NCBI RefSeq assembly: GCF_026410285.1
Contig: NZ_JAPMLP010000001.1
Location: forward strand, 124,001 to 188,000
Length of the DNA stretch: 64,000 nt
From: Sulfitobacter sp. F26169L
GTDB taxonomy: Bacteria > Pseudomonadota > Alphaproteobacteria > Rhodobacterales > Rhodobacteraceae
Reading direction: 5' to 3'
Shown: positions 47,002 to 56,657 of the stretch, piece by piece
Numbering within the stretch: the first letter of the stretch is position 1
Layout of the letters: the number at the start of each line of letters is the position of its first letter
Program-made: the position numbers and the translations under genes
Notes under the pieces: generated by a model
Told to the model about the DNA's origin: nothing
The model's input: the letters and a program-made list of their open reading frames with translations, nothing else
Database searches by the model: none

Positions 47002-47099
47002 AAGTCACCAATTTGGTGCGCTGGCACATATCGGTTCACACCACGTGTGCCGCCGAAAGCCTGCGGCCAGCGCCGCGGGATTTGATCAAATTATTTCTA

Positions 47100-47906
47100 C
47101 TACCGTATGAGATTGAGGCGCAAGCGCATTTTTTGTCTGACCTCTTGTGGCAGGTGGCGGTTCAGCCTGCGATTAACAAGACCGTAGGCCGCAATCACTG
47201 CCAATGTCAGCAAAATAAAATACCCCGCAAGGATAGGGTAGGGGATGAAGGGATTGAAAGTCTTGTCTGCAAAGTAGCTGGCGTAATAGAGCGCATCGCC
47301 GCGTTGCTGCCATGCTGGAAAACTGGAGATATAAACCAGCGTAGTTGCATGGAACAGAAAGATTGCCTCATTAGTATAGGCGGGCCACGCAAGACGCATC
47401 ATGGTAGGCCAGATCACCCGTTTGAAACGGCTCCAGCCGCTGAGGCCATAGGCATCCGCCGCCTCTACATCGCCTTTCGGTATGGATTGAAGTGCGCCAT
47501 AGAAAATCTCGGCGGAGTAGGCCGAGGTGTTGCAGATCAGAACGAGCAATGCACCCAGCCAAGCGGCGGTAAACGGGTTAAAGAAATCAAACTGGGATTT
47601 CAGGCTGAGGAAGACGAAGTAGGCAAAGAAGAACTGGATAAACAAAGGTGAGCCGCGGAAGATGAATATGAACCATTCCGAGGGTTTGCGTATCAAAGCA
47701 CGGCTGCTTGCCTTGCCCATGGCAAGGGCAGTGGCGCAAAAAAAGCCGATGATCAGGGCAGTCAGGCCGAAATAGATATTCCAGATCATTCCTGAACCGA
47801 TCAGCGTGAATTGCTCGCACAATGTAAAGTTCTCGCGCGGAAGCAGACGTTCGCCAATGCCGATTGCGCGCAAGCCATAGTCCTGAATTGTCTGCAGACA
47901 GCTCAC
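47100..47906 (-). CDS. polar amino acid-type ABC transporter permease (HisM-like)
   Basis: 268 residues with about five membrane helices and the EAA loop GDVEAADAYGLSGWSRFKRVIWPTMMRLAWPAYTNE, which contacts the ATPase. Overlaps the preceding permease by four bases. Forms a heterodimer with it in the inner membrane. Confidence 0.9.
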   Translation of the reverse strand: MSCLQTIQDYGLRAIGIGERLLPRENFTLCEQFTLIGSGMIWNIYFGLTALIIGFFCATALAMGKASSRALIRKPSEWFIFIFRGSPLFIQFFFAYFVFLSLKSQFDFFNPFTAAWLGALLVLICNTSAYSAEIFYGALQSIPKGDVEAADAYGLSGWSRFKRVIWPTMMRLAWPAYTNEAIFLFHATTLVYISSFPAWQQRGDALYYASYFADKTFNPFIPYPILAGYFILLTLAVIAAYGLVNRRLNRHLPQEVRQKMRLRLNLIR

Positions 47907-48706
47907 GCCATTTTCCTTTGTGCTTCACCGCCGGTTGTGGCCTGACCACGCGTCAGACGCCGCATCATCCGCGCAAGTGCAAGTTCGGAGACATAGGTGA
48001 AGCCGAGGTAGAATACCAACAGCGCCATAAAATACCACATCCGCCAGTCGGGGTGGGGGTAATCCGTAAATCGGGGCGTTTTGGATCCGCCCAACTCGCG
48101 CGCCCAATAGACAATATCTTCGACGCCGAGCAGGAACAGCAGCGGGGTTGCCTTGATCAGGACCATCCACAGATTGCCCAGTCCCGGAAGGGCATACACC
48201 CACATCTGCGGGACCAGTACGCGCCAGAAGGTCTGGCGCTGGGACATGCCGTAGGCTTGGGCTGTTTCGATCTGTGCATGGGGGACGGCGCGCATGGCGC
48301 CAAATAAAACATTGGCGGCAAATGCGCCGAATACAATCGCAAAGGTGATAACCGCCAGACCGAAGCCGTATGTTTCATGTACCCATTGCGGAGAGTTTCC
48401 GAGTGGCATTTTGGCAGCCTGACAGACGATGAAATCATTGCCCTGACGGATCGGCATATCCCAATCAGGACAGAGGGCCTTGTGGCGTAGGTATTCGATG
48501 CCTTGGTCCAGCGCGATGACGAAAAACAGGAAGAATGCGATATCGGGCACGCCGCGCACAAGGGCGATATAGGTCTTGCCGAGCCAGCGCAGCGGAGCGA
48601 TCCGCGAGCGCGCGGCAGAAGCACCACCAAACCCGAACGCGAGCGCAACAGGCGCTGTAATGGCGAGCAATGTCAAAACAGTAAGCACCGACCAATAGAG
48701 GTTCAT
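47903..48706 (-). CDS. polar amino acid-type ABC transporter permease (HisQ-like)
   Basis: 267 residues with about five helices and the EAA loop HAQIETAQAYGMSQRQTFWRVLVPQMWVYALPGLGN. A long periplasmic loop near residue 100 (about 85-115, with two cysteines) is larger than in HisQ. Partner of the next gene. Confidence 0.9.
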   Translation of the reverse strand: MNLYWSVLTVLTLLAITAPVALAFGFGGASAARSRIAPLRWLGKTYIALVRGVPDIAFFLFFVIALDQGIEYLRHKALCPDWDMPIRQGNDFIVCQAAKMPLGNSPQWVHETYGFGLAVITFAIVFGAFAANVLFGAMRAVPHAQIETAQAYGMSQRQTFWRVLVPQMWVYALPGLGNLWMVLIKATPLLFLLGVEDIVYWARELGGSKTPRFTDYPHPDWRMWYFMALLVFYLGFTYVSELALARMMRRLTRGQATTGGEAQRKMA

Positions 48707-48848
48707 GTGCTTTCCCGTTGTCAGGTAGCAGCTGAGCCATTTCAGGCCCTCGATCTGTGAGGGGTCGGCGCAATAACTGAAGATGGGATCGCTCGCTTGG
48801 GGGAAGGGGGGTGGGTGTTAGATTGTCGGGACGTGTTTACTGCAAAAT

Positions 48849-48875
48849 CGAAGGGAGGCACGGCGCCCCCCTTCG
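48849..48875 (-). terminator. hairpin after the binding-protein gene
   Basis: CGAAGGG (48849-48855) pairs with CCCTTCG (48869-48875), then ATTTTG on the minus strand. Lies in the 177-base gap between the solute-binding protein and the first permease; it could stabilise or partially terminate the mRNA so that the binding protein is in excess. Confidence 0.55.
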
Positions 48876-48883
48876 AGTCGTTA

Positions 48884-49612
48884 TTAGAACTTTGCCGCAG
48901 TTGGCAGGTACTTTTCGATCATCGCGTTCAGCGAGCCGTCCGCTTTCATGGACTGGATGGCTTTGTTGAATGTTTCGCGCAGATCGCCGTCGCTTTCGCG
49001 GATGCCAAGACCGATGCCGCCGCCGAGCAGAATGTCCTCGCCCATCAGAGAAAGGTCGGCTTCGGCTTCTGCGATTGGCTCAAGGAAGGCCTTGTCGGCC
49101 AGAACCGCATCGGCTTCGCCGTTTTTGACAGCAGCTACAGTTTCTTCTGGCGTTGCAAATTCAACCAGTGTCGCACCATCCATCGAGGCAACGTGGCTGG
49201 CCTGAATTGTGCCGGTCTGTGCGGCGATGATTGCGCCGGACAGATCGACGCCCTCCATGGCGAGGAAGGAGGACGGATCGGGCTGGGTGTAGGGATCGGA
49301 GAAATCGATCACTTCGTCACGCTCGTCCGTGATGGACATGCCGGCGATGATCACATCGTAGTTGCCCGACACGAGGTTGGGGATAATGCTATCCCACTCG
49401 TTTGTGACCCATTCGCACTTCAGTTCTGCACGCAGGCAGAGCTCGTCACCGACTTCGCGTTCGAAACCGGCGACCTCGCCGTTGTCGTCAAGGAAATTGT
49501 AGGGGGGGTAGCCGCCTTCGGTACCCAGACGGATTGTTTTGGCGTGGCTGTCGGCCATCGCCATTCCGGCAGTGAGTGCAAGGGCGCTGACGCCGAGGAT
49601 TAGGTTTTTCAT
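48884..49612 (-). CDS. periplasmic solute-binding protein (HisJ/ArgT family)
   Basis: 242 residues. Signal peptide MKNLILGVSALALTAGMAMA, then the family 3 fold: TIRLGTEGGYPPYNFLDDNGEVAGFE, NEWDSIIPNLVSGNYDVIIAGMSIT, TGTIQASHV. A disulfide is likely between the cysteines in ELCLRAELKCEW. Ligand probably a basic amino acid or related amine. The start at 49612 has GGGAG upstream. Confidence 0.9.
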   Translation of the reverse strand: MKNLILGVSALALTAGMAMADSHAKTIRLGTEGGYPPYNFLDDNGEVAGFEREVGDELCLRAELKCEWVTNEWDSIIPNLVSGNYDVIIAGMSITDERDEVIDFSDPYTQPDPSSFLAMEGVDLSGAIIAAQTGTIQASHVASMDGATLVEFATPEETVAAVKNGEADAVLADKAFLEPIAEAEADLSLMGEDILLGGGIGLGIRESDGDLRETFNKAIQSMKADGSLNAMIEKYLPTAAKF

Positions 49613-49643
49613 GTGGTTTCTCCCAAGGTTTACCATTTAAGGT

Positions 49644-50420
49644 TTATGTGGCGTGGGTTGCAGACAGGAACCCACGCAGTCGTTCCGATTTTGGCGCGCC
49701 GAACAGGGTTTCGGGCACGCCTTTTTCTTCGATCAGGCCCTGATGCAGGAATACGACAGTGTCCGACACATCGGCGGCCAGTTTCATATCATGGGTGACG
49801 ATCATCATCGTGCGCCCTTCGGTGGCAAGATCTTTGATGACCTTGATTACTTCCTGTTCCAGTTCGGGATCAAGCGCCGATGTCGGCTCGTCGAAAAGCA
49901 GCGCTTCCGGCTCCATACACAGGGCGCGCGCAATTGCGGCCCGCTGTTGCTGGCCGCCGGACAGCTGCGCAGGGTACACATCACATTTGTCACCAATGCC
50001 GACCTTGTCCAGATAGGCGCGCGCAGCGCTTTCCACTTCTGCGCGGTCGCGGCCCAGCACGGTCAGCGGCGCTTCCATTACATTTTGCAGGATGCTCATG
50101 TGCGCCCAGAGGTTGAACTGCTGGAACACCATGGACAGGTTGGTGCGGATGCGCAGCACCTGTTTGGCATCCGACGGGCGGCGCGCATGGCCGCTTCCGC
50201 GCCAGCTGACCGGTTCACCTTTGAACAAAACCTCGCCCTGTTGACTATTTTCGAGCAGGTTTGCACAGCGCAGCAGCGTCGATTTACCCGAGCCGGACGA
50301 CCCGATGAGCGAGATCACGTGACCTTTCGGCGCGGCGATGCTGACGCCCTTCAACACTTCCAAAGCGCCGTAAGCTTTGTGCAGGTCGCGGATTTCAATA
50401 ACAGGGATTTCTGACGTCAC
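49644..50420 (-). CDS. polar amino acid-type ABC transporter ATPase (HisP-like)
   Basis: 258 residues with Walker A GSSGSGKST, Q-loop FQQFNLW, signature LSGGQQQR, Walker B ALLFDEPTSALDPELE and H-loop VTHDM. First gene of the operon; the promoter should lie in the 107-base gap before it, where an 8-bp inverted repeat is present. Confidence 0.93.
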   Translation of the reverse strand: MTSEIPVIEIRDLHKAYGALEVLKGVSIAAPKGHVISLIGSSGSGKSTLLRCANLLENSQQGEVLFKGEPVSWRGSGHARRPSDAKQVLRIRTNLSMVFQQFNLWAHMSILQNVMEAPLTVLGRDRAEVESAARAYLDKVGIGDKCDVYPAQLSGGQQQRAAIARALCMEPEALLFDEPTSALDPELEQEVIKVIKDLATEGRTMMIVTHDMKLAADVSDTVVFLHQGLIEEKGVPETLFGAPKSERLRGFLSATHAT

Positions 50421-50449
50421 GTGTTGGCCATTTTTGCAGTTGCGAAGAA

Positions 50450-50476
50450 CATATGATGCGAGAATCGGATCATATG
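50450..50476. promoter_or_regulatory. 8-bp inverted repeat upstream of the ABC/ligase operon
   Basis: CATATGAT (50450-50457) and ATCATATG (50469-50476), perfect, 11-base spacer, about 30 bases before the hisP-like start. Half-site spacing of 19 bases suits a dimeric regulator. Candidate operator; regulator gene not in the window. Confidence 0.45.
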
Positions 50477-50489
50477 CAACGTTGAATAG

Positions 50490-50506
50490 GCAAACAGACG
50501 GTTTGC
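50490..50506 (-). terminator. small hairpin after the TerB-like gene
   Basis: GCAAAC (50490-50495), loop AGACG, GTTTGC (50501-50506), 22 bases past the TerB stop on the minus strand. U-run is poor, so termination is weakly supported. Confidence 0.35.
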
Positions 50507-50527
50507 TTCCTTTGCGTTAGCTTGGAG

Positions 50528-50962
50528 TCAGCCCTCGACGCGCTTGCGGGCTTGTGCGCTGTCCATATCTGTCACGCCCAGCAGATTGGCCACCAAACGC
50601 AATAGCGCGTCCTCTTCCTTGGCGCGCGCGCCGTCTGCCAGCACGACTTCCCACAACGCTTCTACCACGGCAAGGCGGTCATCGTAGGCAACAGTATCTT
50701 TGATAGAACGGGTGAAACGCACCGTGTCCGGTGCCTCGGCTTCCAGTGTCTCGGCGTCTGCAAGCAGGGCATCACGGGCAGCGTCATCCAGCGCATAGCG
50801 GTTGCTGATGATGCTCTGGATACGGCTGCGTTCGGCCGGGCTATACTCGTTATCCGAGCGCGCGACCCGTACCAAAAGGGCGGTGAGGGCCAGACGTGCA
50901 TCGGTGTCGGGCAGCGGGGCGGGGGCCGGATCGGTCAGCCGTTTTAGAAAATCTGCAAACAT
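50528..50962 (-). CDS. TerB-family protein, copy 2
   Basis: 144 residues, all-helical, with TerB/COG4103 features: ALTALLVRVARSDNEYSPAERSRIQSII and EALWEVVLADGARAKEEDALLRLVANLLG, acidic residues that could bind metal. No signal peptide. TerB domains occur with tellurite resistance and other membrane-stress modules; no ter operon is near. Follows a clear paralogue by 29 bases. Confidence 0.75.
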   Translation of the reverse strand: MFADFLKRLTDPAPAPLPDTDARLALTALLVRVARSDNEYSPAERSRIQSIISNRYALDDAARDALLADAETLEAEAPDTVRFTRSIKDTVAYDDRLAVVEALWEVVLADGARAKEEDALLRLVANLLGVTDMDSAQARKRVEG

Positions 50963-50991
50963 GAGGTTCTACCTAGGGGACGGGGGCGCGT

Positions 50992-51429
50992 TTACAACTT
51001 GCCTAATGCGTTTTTTCGTGCGGCGGCGATGTCCGCATCGCTGAGGCCGAGCGCGGTTTCAATGGCAAGCAGCTGCATTTCTTCGTCGGCATCGCGGCGA
51101 CCATCTGCCATGGCGACTGCCCACATCGCATCTGCCAGCGCTTTGCGTTCGGCGTAATCCACCTCGTCACGCAGAATCTTGGTGAACTCCGGTGTTCCAG
51201 GTGCATGACGTTCCAACGCCTCGCATTCAGCGCGCAATTTGGCGGCGTCCAGCGGCTTCAGATCAAATGTCGCTGACAGGACGCGATCGATCTGCGCCAC
51301 TTCGGCGGCGAGATACTGGCGGTTGGCAAGTGCCACGCGCACCAAAAGCGCGCCAAGCGCAAGCTGCGCATTGGGCTGGGGAAGTGGTTCGGGTGTGCGC
51401 ACGCGGCGCGGAAAAAGAAGTTCTAGCAT
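50992..51429 (-). CDS. TerB-family protein, copy 1
   Basis: 145 residues, paralogous to the next gene over its length: ALGALLVRVALANRQYLAAEVAQIDRVL and DAMWAVAMADGRRDADEEMQLLAIETALGL. The ATG at 51429 (MLELLFPRR) parallels the paralogue's start; a TTG 12 codons earlier is possible. Function unknown. Confidence 0.72.
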   Translation of the reverse strand: MLELLFPRRVRTPEPLPQPNAQLALGALLVRVALANRQYLAAEVAQIDRVLSATFDLKPLDAAKLRAECEALERHAPGTPEFTKILRDEVDYAERKALADAMWAVAMADGRRDADEEMQLLAIETALGLSDADIAAARKNALGKL

Positions 51430-51471
51430 AGGTGTAATATTATCCCCGATCAGAGATTTTGCCAACGGGCT

Positions 51472-51768
51472 TCAGGCGTCGTAGCCTTCGACGATGATCA
51501 GGCTACCATCAGCCACTGTCATGCGGATGTCTTTGGCGTTCTGGTATCCGGCGCTCTCGTAGCATGCCACCGCTTCGGCGTAGCTTGGAAATTCGATCAC
51601 AACCGTTCGAGCGTGGGCTGTGCCTTCGCGCACCTGTTGGGTGCCGCCGCGCACAAGAAATTTTGCACCATATTCCGCAAAGGGTTTGGCATTTGCCGCG
51701 CGATATTTTTCATACACTTGCGCATCGCGAACATCCATATTCCCGATCCAGTAACCTTTTTTCGACAT
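51472..51768 (-). CDS. DUF1330 family protein
   Basis: 98 residues starting MSKKGYWIGNMDVRDAQVYEKY, with RTVVIEFPSYAEAVACYESAGYQ, the ferredoxin-like dimeric alpha-beta barrel pattern of DUF1330. A GGGAGAAA site precedes the start at 51768. Function of the family is not assigned. Confidence 0.88.
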   Translation of the reverse strand: MSKKGYWIGNMDVRDAQVYEKYRAANAKPFAEYGAKFLVRGGTQQVREGTAHARTVVIEFPSYAEAVACYESAGYQNAKDIRMTVADGSLIIVEGYDA

Positions 51769-51793
51769 TTCCGGTTTCTCCCTTCTGATGTTG

Positions 51794-52573
51794 TCAGAGC
51801 AGCTTGGCATAGCGCGCGCCAAGGCGTCTGGCCTCCTCCGCCAATCCGTAAGGCGGGTTTAACACGAACATGCCGGAGCCTACCATACCGTGTCCCGGGC
51901 GGGCAGGCGCAAACCGGACCTCGTGGCGCAGCGCGTCTTTGTGCTGCGCACTCAGCGCCTCCAGCATTGGTCCGTGCGCGCCGCTTTTCAGGATCGGATA
52001 CCACAGCGCGATAATACCGACATTCCATGCGCGGTGCAGCTTGGCGATGTGGCGAAATATATCATCATAGTCGGATTTGATCTCGTAGCTGGGATCGATC
52101 AGTAACAGTCCGCGCCGCGGCGTCGGCGGGCACAGCGCAAAGGCCATCTCGAACCCGTCGCGCAGATGGCATTTCGCCCCTGTCGGTGACATCGCCAACT
52201 CAAGCGCGGCATGTTCTGCGGGGTGAAGCTCGGCAAGGTGGATTTTATCTGAGGGGCGCAGCAGATGGGATGCGATTAGCGGTGATCCGGGGTAGGCGTT
52301 GGGGCCATCCTCGGCGCTGACGCGCTCCAAAACCTGCGTATAGGGGTGTTCAGGCCCGAACCAGCCGCGCGTACGGGCAATGCCAGCTGCAGCCTCTCCT
52401 GTCTTGCGCGCTTCTTCCGCGTCCAGATCATACAGCGCACGGCCTGCATGTGTCTCAAGGTAGGTAAGCGGCTTATCCTTGCGTGTAAGATAGGCGAGCA
52501 TCCACGACAGCAGGCTGTGCTTGTGAACGTCTGCAAGGTTTCCCGCATGATAGATGTGTTGGTAACTGAGCAT
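51794..52573 (-). CDS. rlmJ: 23S rRNA (adenine(2030)-N6)-methyltransferase
   Basis: 259 residues with the RlmJ N-terminus MLSYQHIYHAGNLADVHKH and the catalytic DPSYE (DPPY variant) in LLLIDPSYEIKSDYD. Methylates A2030 of 23S rRNA using S-adenosylmethionine. The SYE variant is common in this family. Confidence 0.92.
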   Translation of the reverse strand: MLSYQHIYHAGNLADVHKHSLLSWMLAYLTRKDKPLTYLETHAGRALYDLDAEEARKTGEAAAGIARTRGWFGPEHPYTQVLERVSAEDGPNAYPGSPLIASHLLRPSDKIHLAELHPAEHAALELAMSPTGAKCHLRDGFEMAFALCPPTPRRGLLLIDPSYEIKSDYDDIFRHIAKLHRAWNVGIIALWYPILKSGAHGPMLEALSAQHKDALRHEVRFAPARPGHGMVGSGMFVLNPPYGLAEEARRLGARYAKLL

Positions 52574-52770
52574 AGCAGCGGTGTAGCGGATAGCGCCACA
52601 TGCGCAATGTCAAATCAGCGCTGTCGCGGTTCAATTGGCAGCTTGAACTATGCGCAATCGACACTTTCACCGGCGCAGCCCTGCCGCTTGAATTAAGGAA
52701 ATTTGAACTTATCAATAAGATAGGTCATATTAGATAACATAAGAACAAAATAATCGAGTGGTTTTCCAAA

Positions 52771-53262
52771 ATGAATGTCGCACTTCATGCGGTCTGGGAC
52801 GCGTTCCTGCGCCCGCTGCTACAGCGTCCCAAGAAATTGCAGGTTGCTGCCCTGTGTCGTCGCGGAAGCGGGGCGGAGCGTGAATATCTGCTTATTACAA
52901 GCCGCGATACCGGTCGCTGGATCATTCCTAAAGGCTGGCCGATCCGTGGCCTTAATTCGAACGAAACTGCGCTTCAGGAGGCGTGGGAAGAGGCCGGCGT
53001 AAAGAACAGTTGTGCCTCCAGCGCACCGGTCGGACGTTATACCTACAACAAGCGGCGCGCCTCCGGACTGGAAGTTCCTGTGGAAACGCTGGTCTATTCT
53101 GTCGATGTGCGCGATCTGGCCGCCGAATTTCCCGAAGCGGGAGAGCGTAAACGCAAATGGGTCAAGGCGAGCGATGCTGCCAAAATGGTGAACGAGCCGG
53201 AACTAAAGACAATTTTTCACAACTGCGCAAAAAATGCGGGCGGTGCCGATTTGCCAGGTTGA
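52771..53262 (+). CDS. Nudix hydrolase (diphosphoinositol polyphosphate phosphohydrolase-like)
   Basis: 163 residues. Nudix box region PKGWPIRGLNSNETALQEAWEEAGV retains the EAWEEAG core, with E in place of the usual R, as in other alphaproteobacterial members. The preceding RWIIPKG strand fits. Substrate probably a nucleotide or polyphosphate; not determinable. The region upstream (52690-52770) is very A+T-rich and likely holds the promoter. Confidence 0.85.
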   Translation: MNVALHAVWDAFLRPLLQRPKKLQVAALCRRGSGAEREYLLITSRDTGRWIIPKGWPIRGLNSNETALQEAWEEAGVKNSCASSAPVGRYTYNKRRASGLEVPVETLVYSVDVRDLAAEFPEAGERKRKWVKASDAAKMVNEPELKTIFHNCAKNAGGADLPG

Positions 53263-53313
53263 TTTCTGGCAAAACACAGCGATAAGTCTTCGCCCAACGG
53301 GGGACTGTATCAC

Positions 53314-54798
53314 ATGACAGAACAACAAGGCGATCCACGCCATCTAGAAACGCTGGATCGCGATCTAGCGCGTTATTCCACTCTTGAACTCGCTACCAGC
53401 TACGTGTCTCGGCCTATGGTCGGGCCGGGGATCGGGCTGGTATTCATCCTGATGGCGGGTCTGGCAGCAATGCTGTTCTTCGGGCAAACCAGCAATTCTT
53501 TGATTGTAGTTATCGCGGCCTGTCTGGGTGCGTATATGGCGCTAAATATTGGCGCCAATGATGTAGCCAATAACATGGGGCCTGCGGTCGGTGCGAACGC
53601 ACTGTCGATGGGGGGGGCCATCGCCATCGCCGTGGTGTTTGAAAGCGCGGGCGCACTGCTTGCGGGGGGGGATGTTGTATCCACCATCGCGAAAGGCATC
53701 ATCGCGCCCGAAAGTATCGGCACCAGTTCGATCTTTATCTGGGCAATGATGGCGGCCCTGTTGTCGGCAGCGTTATGGGTCAACCTTGCCACGTGGGTGG
53801 GCGCACCGGTTTCGACCACACACTCCGTGGTTGGTGGCGTTATGGGCGCGGGAATTGCAGCAGCGGGGTTTGCAGCAGTCAACTGGCCCACAATGGCAGG
53901 CATTGCGGCAAGCTGGGTGATTTCGCCGCTGCTGGGCGGTTTGATTGCCGCAATGTTTTTGTGGCTGATCAAGTCCCGTATCATCTACCGCGATGACAAA
54001 ATTGCAGCCGCACGTGTCTGGGTGCCTATTCTCGTAGGGATTATGGCGGGCACATTCTCGGCCTATCTGGCGCTGAAAGGGCTAAAGAAGGTTATCAAGA
54101 TTGATATGCCAACGGCATTGTTGATCGGCGCAGCACTGGGGGCGCTGGTCTGGGTCGTGATGATACCTGTGATCCGCAAGCAATCCGAAGGTTTGGAAAA
54201 CCGAAACAAGTCACTGAAAGTGCTGTTCGGTATTCCGCTTGTTGTCTCAGCGGCATTGCTCAGCTTTGCACACGGCGCAAATGACGTTGCAAATGCGGTT
54301 GCACCACTGGCGGCTATTGTTCAGGCGTCGCAGTCTGACAATTTTTCAGACGCGGTTAGCATCCCTTTTTGGGTGATGGTGATCGGTGCGTTCGGGATAT
54401 CTTTCGGCCTGTTTTTGTTCGGACCAAAACTGATCCGTATGGTGGGCGGCCAGATTACCAAGTTAAATCCGATGCGGGCTTATTGTGTAGCGCTGTCTGC
54501 GGCGCTTACCGTTATTATCGCCAGTTGGCTGGGTCTGCCCGTCAGTTCGACACATATCGCGGTGGGTGGCGTGTTTGGTGTGGGGTTCTTCCGTGAATGG
54601 GATGCAGAACGCCGGATCAACAAGCAACGCCTCGAAATGCCCGATCGCCCTGTTTACGCCCCGGAGGAGCGGCGCCGACGTAAGCTGGTACGCCGTTCGC
54701 ATTTCCTGACAATTCTGGCGGCGTGGGTGATCACGGTGCCTGCCGCGGCGCTTTTGTCCGGGACAATCTTTGTGCTGATCAATCTGGCAGTCGGTTAA
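53314..54798 (+). CDS. PiT family inorganic phosphate transporter
   Basis: 494 residues with about eleven membrane helices. Two signature repeats, GANDVANNMGPAVGANALS (first half) and HGANDVANAVAPLAAI (second half), identify a PiT/PHO4 transporter, with VSTTHSVVGGVMGAG and VSSTHIAVGGVFGVG as the paired second blocks. Low-affinity phosphate uptake driven by protons or sodium. No PhoU-like regulator gene is adjacent. Confidence 0.93.
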   Translation: MTEQQGDPRHLETLDRDLARYSTLELATSYVSRPMVGPGIGLVFILMAGLAAMLFFGQTSNSLIVVIAACLGAYMALNIGANDVANNMGPAVGANALSMGGAIAIAVVFESAGALLAGGDVVSTIAKGIIAPESIGTSSIFIWAMMAALLSAALWVNLATWVGAPVSTTHSVVGGVMGAGIAAAGFAAVNWPTMAGIAASWVISPLLGGLIAAMFLWLIKSRIIYRDDKIAAARVWVPILVGIMAGTFSAYLALKGLKKVIKIDMPTALLIGAALGALVWVVMIPVIRKQSEGLENRNKSLKVLFGIPLVVSAALLSFAHGANDVANAVAPLAAIVQASQSDNFSDAVSIPFWVMVIGAFGISFGLFLFGPKLIRMVGGQITKLNPMRAYCVALSAALTVIIASWLGLPVSSTHIAVGGVFGVGFFREWDAERRINKQRLEMPDRPVYAPEERRRRKLVRRSHFLTILAAWVITVPAAALLSGTIFVLINLAVG

Positions 54799-54809
54799 CG
54801 ATAAACCGG

Positions 54810-54837
54810 TGCGGCGCCCCTTTTCAGGGGTGCCGCA
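54810..54837. terminator. bidirectional hairpin between the PiT gene and pyrG
   Basis: TGCGGCGCCCC (54810-54820), loop TTTTCA, GGGGTGCCGCA (54827-54837): an 11-bp stem with one G-U pair between convergent 3' ends. Confidence 0.7.
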
Positions 54838-56487
54838 TCATACCAGACGCGACATATCCTTGGCTGCTTTTACGAATCCTTCAAACAGCGGATGCGGTTT
54901 GAACGGTTTTGATTTCAATTCGGGATGGAACTGCACCCCGATAAACCACGGATGATCCGCCCACTCGACGATTTCGGGCAGCTTGCCATCGGGTGACATG
55001 CCTGAAAACACCAGACCGACTTCTTCCAGCTTATCACGGTAGGCAATATCGACTTCGTAGCGATGGCGATGGCGCTCGTCGATCTTGGTAGTGCCGTAAA
55101 TCTCGGCAACTTTCGAGCCTTCCTTCAACGTGGCGTTATATGCGCCCAGGCGCATCGTGCCACCCTTGTCGTCGCCAATCTTGCGCTCGACCTTGTGATT
55201 GCCCTGCACCCATTCCTTGAGGTGATAAACAACAGGTTCAAACCGCTTCTTTCCGGCGGATTCGTGGTCAAACTCTTCCGATCCGGCAGTGGCAAGTCCG
55301 GCCACATTGCGCGCCGCCTCGATCACAGCCATTTGCATGCCCAGACAGATGCCGAGGTACGGGACCTTGTGTTCGCGCGCATATTGCGCTGCCTTGATTT
55401 TGCCTTCGGTGCCGCGTTCGCCGAACCCGCCCGGAACAAGTATCGCGTGATAGCCTTCCAATTGCCGAGCTACATCGTCGGATTTGTCAAAAATCTCTGC
55501 ATCGACCCATTCAACCTTCACGCGCACACGGTTGGCCATGCCGCCATGTGTCAACGCTTCGGCGATGGATTTATAGGCATCGCCCAACTGGGTGTATTTG
55601 CCCACAATGGCAACCTTCACTTCGCCTTCGGGGTTATGGATGCGGTCATAAACGTCGTGCCAGACAGTCAGATCGGGGCGCGGCGCGGGGGAGATATCGA
55701 ACGCATCCAGAACCGCCTGATCCAATCCTTGGGCATGGTACGCCAGAGGTGCCTCGTAAATTGATTTCAGATCATAGGCCGCGACAACCGCTTCTTTACG
55801 CACATTACAGAACAGGGCGATCTTTTCCCGCTCTTTTTCGGGGATCGGATGTTCGGAGCGGCAGACAAGGATATCAGGCGCGATGCCGATGCTCTGCAAT
55901 TCCTTGACCGAGTGTTGTGTGGGCTTTGTTTTCAACTCGCCACTGGCGGCAAGATAGGGCAACAGCGTCAGATGCATAAAGATGCACTGGCCGCGCGGCT
56001 TGTCGTGGCTGAACTGACGGATCGCCTCGAAAAACGGCAGGCCTTCGATATCGCCGACAGTACCGCCGATCTCGCACAGCATAAAATCGACTTCGTCTTC
56101 GTCAACGGCAAGGAAATCCTTGATCTCGTTTGTGACATGCGGAATCACCTGAATGGTTTTGCCCAGATAATCGCCGCGCCGCTCTTTCTCCAGCACGGTG
56201 GAATAGATGCGCCCCGACGAAACGGAATCGGTCTTGCGCGCAGAGACGCCGGTAAAACGTTCGTAATGGCCCAGATCCAGATCGGTTTCGGCGCCGTCAT
56301 CGGTGACAAACACCTCGCCATGTTCAAACGGGCTCATCGTGCCGGGATCGACGTTGAGATAGGGATCAAGCTTGCGCAGCCGAACAGAGTATCCGCGTGC
56401 CTGTAGCAATGCGCCCAAAGCTGCCGATGCAAGCCCCTTGCCCAGAGAAGATACAACACCGCCGGTGATGAAAATATAGCGTGCCAT
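54838..56487 (-). CDS. pyrG: CTP synthase
   Basis: 549 residues. Synthetase domain [32 protein letters not shown] with the P-loop, and a C-terminal glutamine amidotransferase domain with [16 protein letters not shown] (nucleophile Cys) and FHPELKSKP. Converts UTP to CTP with glutamine. It lies behind secG, a common alphaproteobacterial arrangement. Confidence 0.97.
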   Translation of the reverse strand: MARYIFITGGVVSSLGKGLASAALGALLQARGYSVRLRKLDPYLNVDPGTMSPFEHGEVFVTDDGAETDLDLGHYERFTGVSARKTDSVSSGRIYSTVLEKERRGDYLGKTIQVIPHVTNEIKDFLAVDEDEVDFMLCEIGGTVGDIEGLPFFEAIRQFSHDKPRGQCIFMHLTLLPYLAASGELKTKPTQHSVKELQSIGIAPDILVCRSEHPIPEKEREKIALFCNVRKEAVVAAYDLKSIYEAPLAYHAQGLDQAVLDAFDISPAPRPDLTVWHDVYDRIHNPEGEVKVAIVGKYTQLGDAYKSIAEALTHGGMANRVRVKVEWVDAEIFDKSDDVARQLEGYHAILVPGGFGERGTEGKIKAAQYAREHKVPYLGICLGMQMAVIEAARNVAGLATAGSEEFDHESAGKKRFEPVVYHLKEWVQGNHKVERKIGDDKGGTMRLGAYNATLKEGSKVAEIYGTTKIDERHRHRYEVDIAYRDKLEEVGLVFSGMSPDGKLPEIVEWADHPWFIGVQFHPELKSKPFKPHPLFEGFVKAAKDMSRLV

Positions 56488-56657
56488 TTGAAGATTCTCC
56501 CGTGCGCGTGTCAGCGTTTTTTAATCAATCAGGGCCTGTTTGAAGGCCCCCGAAAGCGGCGCAAAACCTGCACCATCACGGGGTTTCCTTCTAACAGGAT
56601 TCGGATAGCCAAGGCAAGGCGATGGCCGCAACATGATGTTGCGTAAAGTCACGATGC

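Noticed and set aside
50528-51429. Tellurite resistance locus
   Set aside because: Only TerB-like domains are present, with no terC, terD or terZ relatives.
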